Source of the DNA: Leptospira sp. 96542
GTDB taxonomy: Bacteria > Spirochaetota > Leptospiria > Leptospirales > Leptospiraceae
DNA: 64,000 bases
Direction: 5' to 3'
NCBI GenBank assembly: GCA_029310945.1
Contig: JARJFC010000002.1
Location: forward strand, 62,001 to 126,000
Both the position numbers and the translations under genes were made by a program. Each line of letters starts with the position of its first letter. Within the stretch, counting starts at the first letter, position 1. The notes under the pieces were generated by a model that was not told the origin of the DNA, searched no databases, and saw only the letters and a program-made list of their open reading frames with translations. Below, one piece after another: positions 19,228 to 26,738 of this stretch.

Positions 19228-19647
19228 TTAAGTTTCTACAACCAAACTGACTTCTATATTATTTCGAGTAGCGTTTGAATAAGGACAAATCTGGTGTGCT
19301 GCTGACACAAGTTCGTTTGCGGCTGACCCATCCATATTTGGCAACTTAACTGTGAGTGTCACTGCAAGTCCGAATCCACCACCACTAATCATACCTATGT
19401 CGACAGATGCGGTGACCGTTGATGTTTCAATGTCAGTTTTGTTTTTTGCAGCAACAACTTTCATCGCACTATGAAAACAAGCCGAGTAACCTGCTGCAAA
19501 TAAAAGTTCAGGATTAACTCCGTCTCCCCCATCCCCCCTAAGTTCCTTTGGCATAGATAAAACAAATTGGTATTTTCCATCCGGTGAAGATACCGATCCT
19601 GTTCTACCACCACTTGCTGTCATGACTGCTGTATACAATTTTTTCAT
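19228..19647 (-). CDS. ohr: Organic hydroperoxide resistance protein (Ohr/OsmC family)
   Basis: The 139 residues match Ohr in length and layout: LYTAVMTASGGRTGSV start, Arg37, and two redox cysteines at 57 (GYSACFHSA) and 121 (HQICPYSNATRNN). Ohr reduces organic and lipid hydroperoxides with Cys57 as peroxidatic residue and Cys121 as resolving residue, reset by lipoylated proteins. It acts in the cytoplasm. An intact ATG start follows an AT-rich leader. No OhrR-type regulator is adjacent. Confidence 0.93.
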   Translation of the reverse strand: MKKLYTAVMTASGGRTGSVSSPDGKYQFVLSMPKELRGDGGDGVNPELLFAAGYSACFHSAMKVVAAKNKTDIETSTVTASVDIGMISGGGFGLAVTLTVKLPNMDGSAANELVSAAHQICPYSNATRNNIEVSLVVET

Positions 19648-19712
19648 AGTATTCGCAGTTTAACGCTTTTTACCAAATTGGGTATACAATTTTTTGATAC
19701 CCTTTTAAACAA

Positions 19713-20906
19713 TTATATTAAAGATTTATAAGCTGCTGAACAAAGTGAAAGTGTTTTGGGGGCTCGAACGCGGTAATCCATTTGATTACAAATATAAGCA
19801 AATGATAATTTAGCTTTTGGGTCTGCAAAAGCAACACTTCCCCCCATTCCTGCATGTCCGAAACTCTCTACATTGGGTGAAAAAATTCCAGGTTCTTCTT
19901 TTAGAAAACCTAAATTCCAGCCTATCGGTTTGTGCACTACCCAATCGTATCGCAAATCATTTTCTTTTTTTAGTTCTTTTAATAAAGAGGTATTTGCGAA
20001 TTTTATATTTCCTACTTTACCACCCATCGCCAATACATTGTATATGGATGCCAAACTACGTGCATCGCCAATTCCATTCGCCCATAATAACTCTTGTTTG
20101 TGGAGTTCATTATCATTGAAAGCATTTAAACCTTTGAGTCCAACAGAGGGGTTGAGGTAGGCTTTCTTTACTTCGCTATTTCCTTTTAATACCGCCCGAC
20201 CAGCTCGTCCTTCATTTCCGATGCCAAATATAATTTGCGGAAGTAATTTAAGTATTCTATGGAGATTTGAAATAGGGTAAATTGTTGCAACGTTTGATTG
20301 TAACTCTTTTGGTAATCCAAGATATAAATTGAGTTTTAATTTTTTCCGAACTTCCCTTTCAAAAAATTTTCCGGCGGATTCTTTTGCGATTTTCTTAAAA
20401 AGTTCAGCGGCAAATAAACCCCAAACTTGAGCACCATAGGCTTGTTTTGTTCCTGGATTCCAAGCAGGGGATTGATAGATGAGTGCTTCGTATATTTCAG
20501 TTTGTTTTAACCAAACATCTTCAATGTAAAATTTTTTATCTAAAGCATGCAAACCAGCAAGATGCTCTAATAATTGTTTTACGGTGATATTTTCTTTACC
20601 ATTCATTGCAAATTCAGGCCAATAAAAAGAAACTTTTCTATTATAATCTAATTTTTTCCTTTCTGCCAATATTAAAAAACAAAGAGCTGCCATACCTTTT
20701 GTGACAGAGAAAAACGGTACAGTTGTTTCTTCTAACCAAAGATCCTTTGTTTTTAGGTTTTTATACCCAGCCCACAAATCAACTACCTTGGTTCCTTTAT
20801 GGTAAATAGAAACGGCAGCACCAATTTCATTTTTGGATATAAAATTATCCACAAATGCAGCTTTCACTGCTGCGAACTTTGGGTGGCAAAAACCTTGGAC
20901 TTCCAT
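19713..20906 (-). CDS. Serine hydrolase of the beta-lactamase/EstB class C fold
   Basis: A 397-residue protein with the S-x-x-K catalytic motif (FFSVTKGM, Ser67-Lys70), a Tyr-containing second motif (QAYGAQVWG) and a SFGHAGMGGSVAF C-terminal motif in place of KTG. The HAG form is typical of esterase-like EstB/LpqK relatives rather than drug-hydrolysing lactamases. No signal peptide is seen, so it is likely cytoplasmic. The ATG at 20906 is preferred over a TTG one codon earlier. The substrate is unknown. Confidence 0.83.
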   Translation of the reverse strand: MEVQGFCHPKFAAVKAAFVDNFISKNEIGAAVSIYHKGTKVVDLWAGYKNLKTKDLWLEETTVPFFSVTKGMAALCFLILAERKKLDYNRKVSFYWPEFAMNGKENITVKQLLEHLAGLHALDKKFYIEDVWLKQTEIYEALIYQSPAWNPGTKQAYGAQVWGLFAAELFKKIAKESAGKFFEREVRKKLKLNLYLGLPKELQSNVATIYPISNLHRILKLLPQIIFGIGNEGRAGRAVLKGNSEVKKAYLNPSVGLKGLNAFNDNELHKQELLWANGIGDARSLASIYNVLAMGGKVGNIKFANTSLLKELKKENDLRYDWVVHKPIGWNLGFLKEEPGIFSPNVESFGHAGMGGSVAFADPKAKLSFAYICNQMDYRVRAPKTLSLCSAAYKSLI

Positions 20907-21003
20907 CAACTATAACCTACTATCATTGAAAGTTTATCCTGTCTAATTTATGATTGGATTTAGGAGGATCAAGATTTTTGGCAATCTTTATATTACAAAA
21001 AGA

Positions 21004-21717
21004 TTAAGTGTAAACGTTGGCGGTATTACTATACTTATGTCCAAATACAAATGGATAAAAAATGGAAGCAATACAGCCAGATGTACCTGCATATAACAAT
21101 TCTTCCGCAGGAATTTTTAGGATTTTGATATTTGAAAATTTATCCAAGTGCCATGTAAAATCAAAAAAATTTGGATAAATAATTAGAAGTATATAACACA
21201 AAGAGCTGTATACTACGATAGAATAAATAGAGCCAAGTATACCTACTATAAATAAATCATTCCGTTGCCAAAAAATATATAAGCTAACGATTAACATAAA
21301 TAATGGAGCTCCATAAATTAAATGTAAATTTAATTTGGTAACTATAAAAATGAAAAATAGCAAAGAAATCAAAATCATAGTCAAAGTTAATTTTGGGTTT
21401 AGATGATTGTTTTGAATTTTTGTTAAAAATTTTTGATTAAAAACAGCATAACTTGTTGAGCAAAAAGCGGAGAGACCTATCACAAATAAGATGTCTTCAA
21501 TCCCAAAACCAATTTTATTCACTAAATTCCATAAAAATTTAGGTTCCCAATAACTTGGATAAAATAGAAATTCTGTAAAACCAAATGGGATGGAACAAAG
21601 CGCTAAAATTTTCATCATCTCTCGTAAATCCTTCCGCATAACAAATACGAGCATCCCAGGAATTAAAAATATAAAACTTAAAACTAGAAAGTTGTGTTCC
21701 ATGAGGAATGATATCAT
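21004..21717 (-). CDS. Lycopene-cyclase-domain membrane protein
   Basis: A 237-residue protein with about seven hydrophobic helices. It carries the duplicated acidic motif of CrtYc/CrtYd-type lycopene cyclase domains. The first copy is GFGIEDILFVIG (72-80) and the second is IPAEELLYAGTSG (202-214), each within a repeated three-helix unit. These domains cyclise carotenoid end groups, and some members act with UbiA prenyltransferases on C50 carotenoids. It is the last gene of a four-gene run, starting two bases after the UbiA stop. The first motif lacks the usual Pro, so the activity is uncertain. Confidence 0.65.
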   Translation of the reverse strand: MISFLMEHNFLVLSFIFLIPGMLVFVMRKDLREMMKILALCSIPFGFTEFLFYPSYWEPKFLWNLVNKIGFGIEDILFVIGLSAFCSTSYAVFNQKFLTKIQNNHLNPKLTLTMILISLLFFIFIVTKLNLHLIYGAPLFMLIVSLYIFWQRNDLFIVGILGSIYSIVVYSSLCYILLIIYPNFFDFTWHLDKFSNIKILKIPAEELLYAGTSGCIASIFYPFVFGHKYSNTANVYT

Positions 21718-21719
21718 AT

Positions 21720-22607
21720 TTAAATATAACCCAGATAGAAGATTATGAAGTATATTTGAACAGACAAACTATATAAAATACTAAAAAAAACAAAAATAGA
21801 AAGAGCATTTTGTCCAGGTTTACCTCTCCAACCGATCAGGGAAAAGATTATGGGAAAGATAAGGAAATAAAATTCAATTTGTTTCGTATTCCATAAAAAA
21901 AAGTTCAGATAAAAAATGTATAACAAAACAATCAATTCCGTTATTAGGATAATAAGTTTTGCATGAACATCACCAAATCTAACAACGGCCGTATTTTTAT
22001 TGGATAATTTGTCGGAAGGTGCGTCAGGCAGTGATGTTGAAATCGCCGAACTAAAGTTAATTAAAAGTAATGCAGGTATTAGTTCCCATGGAAATTGATA
22101 GAATTCGTTTGTGTTTGCATAGTACCCAAAAATCGGTAAAACAAAACCAACACCGATCATTTGTAAAAATTCACCACCCCCTCGGTAAGATAATTTAACT
22201 GGTGGGTAAGAATAAAATTGCAAAAGAAAAATAGCAAAAACTCCAAGTAAAATATGCAAAAATGATTTGGTTTCGTAAGATAAAAGCACAGAAAAACTCA
22301 GAGACAAAACTGCAAACAAAATACATGCATTTTTTATTTGTGAAGGTTTGAGCTTTTCTTCAGCTAACACTCTTGATCCCCCAGAAAAAATTGTAAATGT
22401 TGTATTGATTTTGTCGGCTTCAAGGTCTGCGTAGTCGTTGCCAAAAATGATGTACAATTGATTCGATATTCCGAATAAAATGACTAAAGATAATGAATAC
22501 AAATCGATTGTGTGTGTCTGCGAATAGACTAAACTCTGTCCGAGTAGGAGAGGAATTAGAATATACGACAAAGAAGGTAGCCGGGCAGCTTGTAGCCAAG
22601 ATTTCAT
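21720..22607 (-). CDS. UbiA-family prenyltransferase (first copy)
   Basis: A 295-residue polytopic protein with both Asp-rich motifs of UbiA enzymes, NDYADLEAD (57-65) and DAPSDK (195-200), which bind Mg and the prenyl diphosphate. It shares a YRGGGE segment (141-146) and GVGF-LP-F with the second copy at 24506, so the two are paralogues. It would attach a prenyl chain to an unknown acceptor in the membrane. The start ATG directly abuts the stop of the ABC permease gene. The neighbours suggest a role in making an isoprenoid compound rather than in quinone synthesis. Confidence 0.83.
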   Translation of the reverse strand: MKSWLQAARLPSLSYILIPLLLGQSLVYSQTHTIDLYSLSLVILFGISNQLYIIFGNDYADLEADKINTTFTIFSGGSRVLAEEKLKPSQIKNACILFAVLSLSFSVLLSYETKSFLHILLGVFAIFLLQFYSYPPVKLSYRGGGEFLQMIGVGFVLPIFGYYANTNEFYQFPWELIPALLLINFSSAISTSLPDAPSDKLSNKNTAVVRFGDVHAKLIILITELIVLLYIFYLNFFLWNTKQIEFYFLIFPIIFSLIGWRGKPGQNALSIFVFFSILYSLSVQIYFIIFYLGYI

Positions 22608-23729
22608 TTAGAATGAATCTCCTTTTAGTTTTGGTGTAAAAAGAAGTTTTTTAAAAGAAAGATACGAGAAAAAAATAAATACAATCGTGAATACAAATAG
22701 AGTGATAATATTAGAATATAAGTTTGTCAGTGTTTTACTTTCGAAAATTACGAAATCGAGAGATTCTTTCACGAGTGCGGTCGGAATGAATTGAAAGGGG
22801 TTCATTTCAATCCATTGATTGAAATATGTTAGTTCTTTTGGTTTTGGAAATATTATGCCTGAAACAATCAATAACAAAAACATAATAAAACTCGAAAACA
22901 AAAAAGATTGGTAGGTTGTTTTTGTAAAACTCGAGAGTAATAACCCAATGGAAATATTTGCTAGAATTCCCAAAAAACAAAAAAAACAAATTTCAAAAAT
23001 TTTTCCATGCGAATCAAATCCAAGTATGTAGGCAACAGTGAGAGAAATGGTTACTGATAAAATGCCGTTTAATATTTGTAAGATGGAGATTCCCATTAAA
23101 AAAGAAAGTATTGGAGTATTTGATAATTTATATCTGATAAAGATTCCCGATTCGATTTCTGATGTAATCATCATTGAGGTTGAAAAAATGATCATTATGA
23201 TAGAAAATACTATAAATCCAGGAACAAAAATTGTGAAATCATCAATATTTTTTAGTGAATTATTTTTTTCTAAATTGATGAAAATAGAACTTTGTATTTT
23301 TGAATTTTTTATTTGTAAATCATCTAATACAGATTTGATTTTGTATGCATACAATTCATATTCTTTTTGATTACAGCCGAAAATATTTACAAATATGGAT
23401 TTTTCTGGGTGATCGGGTTGGTTTTCGATTGAAACAATTGTTTTGAGAGAATTTTTACATGATAAACTTTCATCTGCTTCCTTTGATTGCATAATTTTCA
23501 ATTCAGGAGCGATCATTGGAATTTGTTCGATGAGGTTGGAAACTAAGTTTTTGGAATGAGCTGTTGGTTGCCCTTTTTGTATAATAATAATTTCTGGCGT
23601 ATTTGCATTTGTAATGAACAACCAGTAAAAAATGATCATGAGCGGTGTGGTAAAAAATGTAAGTGAGAGCGTAAAAGGATCTCTAATTTGTTGACGGAGG
23701 CATCTGCGAAAAATAGAAAAAGTGATCAT
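22608..23729 (-). CDS. ABC-2 type transporter permease
   Basis: A 373-residue protein with the ABC-2 exporter layout: a first helix near residues 22-42, an extracytoplasmic loop of about 130 residues, then five helices from about 165 onward and a short basic C-terminus. It starts two bases after the ATPase gene stop and ends adjoining the UbiA start. ABC-2 permeases export lipids, polysaccharides or drugs. Being located within a prenyltransferase operon suggests export of an isoprenoid-derived product or maintenance of immunity to it (inference). Confidence 0.82.
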   Translation of the reverse strand: MITFSIFRRCLRQQIRDPFTLSLTFFTTPLMIIFYWLFITNANTPEIIIIQKGQPTAHSKNLVSNLIEQIPMIAPELKIMQSKEADESLSCKNSLKTIVSIENQPDHPEKSIFVNIFGCNQKEYELYAYKIKSVLDDLQIKNSKIQSSIFINLEKNNSLKNIDDFTIFVPGFIVFSIIMIIFSTSMMITSEIESGIFIRYKLSNTPILSFLMGISILQILNGILSVTISLTVAYILGFDSHGKIFEICFFCFLGILANISIGLLLSSFTKTTYQSFLFSSFIMFLLLIVSGIIFPKPKELTYFNQWIEMNPFQFIPTALVKESLDFVIFESKTLTNLYSNIITLFVFTIVFIFFSYLSFKKLLFTPKLKGDSF

Positions 23730-23731
23730 CT

Positions 23732-24460
23732 TTAATTTTGATTCGTATGTTCTAGGAATAACTTTTTAACTTGATTTTGTTCGGCATCATTACTCGCGAA
23801 TGTTTGAAAATATTGGTTAACTCCATTTTTTAGAATGATCATATGAGTGATTAAACTTTCTATTTCTGCAAATTCATGTGTTGATAAAAGTATTGTAAGG
23901 TTATTTTTTTTTGACAAACTTTGTATTAATTGGTTAACATAAATTTTACTTTCAAAATCCAGGTTAGCTGTGGGTTCATCAAATAACAGTATTTTTGGTT
24001 GGTGAATGATCGATACTGCAATATTTAAACGTTGTTTCATTCCACCTGACAGATGTTCTGTGTATGTATAGATTTTTTCTTGTAATTTTAGAATATCCGT
24101 TAAATATTCAATTTGTTGATTTGCAATTTTTTTGGGAATTTTGTAAAGATCTGCATAAAATTCTAATTGTTCGATTGCTTTTAAATTTTTCCAAAAAACG
24201 GGTGTTTGTGGGCAGTATCCAATTTTGGTTTGGTATTTTTGTATTTTCTCGTTTTTAAAGGTAATTTTCCCTTTGTCAAATGGAAGTAAACCTGAGATCA
24301 TTTTGAACAAAGTCGATTTACCCGATCCGTTTGGCCCCAAAACCCCAAGGATCGAGTTTTCTGGTAGGGAAAGGTTTAGATTGGATATAGCAGCGATTTT
24401 TCCAAAGTTTTTAAAAAGATTTTCAATTTTGAATAAACTAGTTGAATCCAAATTCGCCAT
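23732..24460 (-). CDS. ABC transporter ATP-binding protein
   Basis: A 242-residue ATPase with Walker A GPNGSGKST (42-50), the LSGGMKQR signature (137-144), Walker B ILLFDEPTANLD (157-168) and a switch His in LLSTHEFAEIE. It belongs to the CcmA/ABC-2 exporter class and powers the permease encoded two bases downstream. It is the first gene of the minus-strand run and is divergent from the second UbiA gene, with about 45 bases between starts, so promoters must be tightly packed there. Confidence 0.92.
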   Translation of the reverse strand: MANLDSTSLFKIENLFKNFGKIAAISNLNLSLPENSILGVLGPNGSGKSTLFKMISGLLPFDKGKITFKNEKIQKYQTKIGYCPQTPVFWKNLKAIEQLEFYADLYKIPKKIANQQIEYLTDILKLQEKIYTYTEHLSGGMKQRLNIAVSIIHQPKILLFDEPTANLDFESKIYVNQLIQSLSKKNNLTILLSTHEFAEIESLITHMIILKNGVNQYFQTFASNDAEQNQVKKLFLEHTNQN

Positions 24461-24505
24461 GTTTCAAAACATATACAATGATCGTTTGGGCGAAAGAAGT
24501 TTACT

Positions 24506-25477
24506 TTGGCAAGTTCTGAAAAAATTCGAAATTTGAGTTTTTGGGGTCGTTGGATTTATGCTCTGAAAATCCAAAGTTGGCCAAAACTAATGGTTCCTTT
24601 CCTTTTGGGTCAATCCTATGGTGTTGTCAATGCAAACGAAGTAAGTTGGATTCCACTCGTTTTAGGTTTGGCTTATAATGTTTTTTTACTGGGTTTTATT
24701 GTTCTTTTAAATGATTACGCAGATGTAGAAGTTGATACGATAAAGCGCCAGTTGTTCCCAGCAAACTGTTCTCCAAAAACCATCCCCGATGGAATTTTAA
24801 GTAAAAAAACAGTTTTGATTGTTGGATTATCTTTTGGTTTTTTGAGTATTTTGACCGCAGTCTTTCTTGAACTTTACACTGAGAAACCATACATATTCAT
24901 TCTATCAATCATAAGTATTGTTGTTTTTATGTTCTATTCCTTGCCGCCTATAAAATTGAACTACCGTGGCGGTGGAGAAATATTAGAAATGTTGGGAGTT
25001 GGTTTCTTTTTACCAACATTCCATTTTTATATTCAGTATCGTTTACTTTTTGATTTAGAATTTGGAATCATTTTAATCTTATCTACAATTTTCGCATTGG
25101 CCAGTGCTTTGGCGAGTGGAATGAGTGATGAAAAAAGTGATACACTTGGTGGCAAAACAACTTTTATCACTTTGATTGGAAATAATAAAGTTAGAAAAAT
25201 TATTGTTTTTCTATGTTTTATCAATACCATGCTCATGTTCTTTTTCTTAAAATATTTTAATGCATCATTTTCGATTGGTTTAACAATTGTAATGATACTA
25301 TTTTTAATCTATCAATGTTCTAAACTGGTTCAAATAAGTCCATCCGCTGTGACAAATAATTTTGAGGCTCAAAGAATATTCAAAGATCACTTACATAAAG
25401 CCATTTGGGGTTCTTTCGTATTGGTATCTGGATTTAAAATATATTCTGTTTTTTTAGCAAACAAACTATTATTATGA
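24506..25477 (+). CDS. UbiA-family prenyltransferase (second copy)
   Basis: A 323-residue polytopic paralogue of the UbiA protein at 21720. It has NDYADVEVD (69-77) and a second motif MSDEKSDTLGGKTT (207-220). The shared YRGGGE is at 153-158 with EMLGVGFFLP after it. A distinctive insertion-like segment FPANCSPKTIPDG follows the first motif. The start is a TTG at 24506 without a strong ribosome site; an in-frame stop limits any extension. Two different UbiA enzymes flanking one exporter suggest two successive prenylations, or two acceptors. Confidence 0.8.
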   Translation: MASSEKIRNLSFWGRWIYALKIQSWPKLMVPFLLGQSYGVVNANEVSWIPLVLGLAYNVFLLGFIVLLNDYADVEVDTIKRQLFPANCSPKTIPDGILSKKTVLIVGLSFGFLSILTAVFLELYTEKPYIFILSIISIVVFMFYSLPPIKLNYRGGGEILEMLGVGFFLPTFHFYIQYRLLFDLEFGIILILSTIFALASALASGMSDEKSDTLGGKTTFITLIGNNKVRKIIVFLCFINTMLMFFFLKYFNASFSIGLTIVMILFLIYQCSKLVQISPSAVTNNFEAQRIFKDHLHKAIWGSFVLVSGFKIYSVFLANKLLL

Positions 25478-26217
25478 ATTCATTTCAAAAAATTGAAAAT
25501 TATTTAAATGAGAAGGAAATCGAACGACAAAGTCTTAATCCGAACGATACTAAATTGTCCGATTTTAACCTGATCGAAATCTCGTTATCAGAATTGCAAC
25601 TCAATATTGAGGAGTTAGATGTTCTTTCTGATTCCATATTTTCGATTGTAAAGGCGGTTGTTTATCATTTTCCAGAAAATATATTCTGGGATTTTAATTT
25701 TCTAGTTCGGCAGTTAGCACAAATTTCAAAATTTTCCTCACCAAATTTTTTTAGTACAATCCGTTCACTTTCGATTCAAATCATACGAATATTCGAAATA
25801 TTTGGAAATCATTCGAAAATTAAATTCAGATATATCCACGATTTTATCTACGGATACGATTGGCTAAAATGGATGCTCGAGAAAAAAAAAGATACAGATG
25901 ATATAAATCCATTTGGTTTTGATTTTTTGAATTATATAGAAAGTCGTGGGTTGGAGCTTCAGGCTTTGATCGATCAAAACGATTCCAAATATCCTATGTT
26001 AAACGATGAATACAGAAACCCATTTCTATTCATTCGAACCACAGAGGAAGAAATGAATTTACATAAGGAATTGAGTAGGTTGCATCAAATTCCCATTGAA
26101 GCTTGGGATGGGTTTGCGGTTCCAAAATACGATCAAAACTATTCTGCCATTAGATTAGAGGTTTCCAAACAATTGGGCATTGGAAAAAACAAAATGCCTG
26201 GTTCTCATAAAGAGTAG
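25474..26217 (+). CDS. Hypothetical protein coupled to the second UbiA gene
   Basis: A 247-residue protein with no recognised domain. Its ATG overlaps the UbiA stop by 4 bases (ATGA), so translation is coupled and it is probably part of the same pathway. The sequence is rich in aromatic and acidic residues, mostly helical, and lacks a signal peptide or membrane segment. Notable segments are FGNHSKIKFRYIHDFIYGYD (about 110-129) and NPFLFIRTTEEEM. It could be a soluble enzyme or an accessory factor; I cannot assign it. Confidence 0.6.
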   Translation: MNSFQKIENYLNEKEIERQSLNPNDTKLSDFNLIEISLSELQLNIEELDVLSDSIFSIVKAVVYHFPENIFWDFNFLVRQLAQISKFSSPNFFSTIRSLSIQIIRIFEIFGNHSKIKFRYIHDFIYGYDWLKWMLEKKKDTDDINPFGFDFLNYIESRGLELQALIDQNDSKYPMLNDEYRNPFLFIRTTEEEMNLHKELSRLHQIPIEAWDGFAVPKYDQNYSAIRLEVSKQLGIGKNKMPGSHKE

Positions 26218-26245
26218 TTGTGTGGTACAGGTTGGATTTTGGTAT

Positions 26246-26285
26246 CCCCGCCCTGATTCGGGAGGGGTGCGACCACCCGCCACCC
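26246..26285. repeat. GC-rich intergenic repeat element, copy 1
   Basis: The block CCCCGCCCTGATTCGGG begins at 26246 in an otherwise AT-rich gap and is followed by a GGGTGCGACCACCC hairpin-like segment. The core CCCCGCCCTGATT recurs at 36046. Its composition differs sharply from the surroundings, suggesting a dispersed element. It could also act in transcript termination. Confidence 0.45.
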
Positions 26286-26396
26286 AATGGTTTCCAACTA
26301 CCATAATTTGCTAACGATGTCGATTCAAACTTCAGAATCTTAAAATTTTATTTTTTTAAGTTCGCACTAATGCAAATTTATTTCTGAGTATTCATT

Positions 26397-26732
26397 TCAA
26401 TCTGGAGCAGTTTCATCATCACCCACAATCAAATGTTCGATTTTTTCTCTTTCGTTCGATTTGAGATAATATTCTAAAATGGAGTTCACATCCTCTTCGG
26501 TTTTCATTCGAAACCAAATCCCTTCTGGATAGGCCACTTGGACTGGTCCTAGTTCGCACCGATCCAAACAACCAGCTCTTTGTACCCGAATTTTCTCCTT
26601 GATGCCCGCTTTGGCGGCTTTTTGTTTTAAGAGTTTAAGCAGTTCTTCCGAACCCTGATTTCCGCATGACACACGTTCACCGGGAGGTCTTTTGTTTTCA
26701 CAAACAAAAATATGTTTTTGATAAAACCCCAT
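26397..26732 (-). CDS. Thioredoxin-like [2Fe-2S] ferredoxin
   Basis: A 111-residue protein with four cysteines spaced as in thioredoxin-like ferredoxins: Cys11 (HIFVCENKR), Cys23, Cys55 and Cys59 (AGCLDRCELGP). These proteins carry a [2Fe-2S] cluster and often serve as (or resemble) NuoE-like electron carriers. It starts 6 bases after the gcvP stop on the same strand, so it looks like the last gene of the glycine cleavage operon. That link is unusual, and a redox role with the glycine system is only inferred. Confidence 0.82.
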   Translation of the reverse strand: MGFYQKHIFVCENKRPPGERVSCGNQGSEELLKLLKQKAAKAGIKEKIRVQRAGCLDRCELGPVQVAYPEGIWFRMKTEEDVNSILEYYLKSNEREKIEHLIVGDDETAPD

Positions 26733-26738
26733 ACAATC

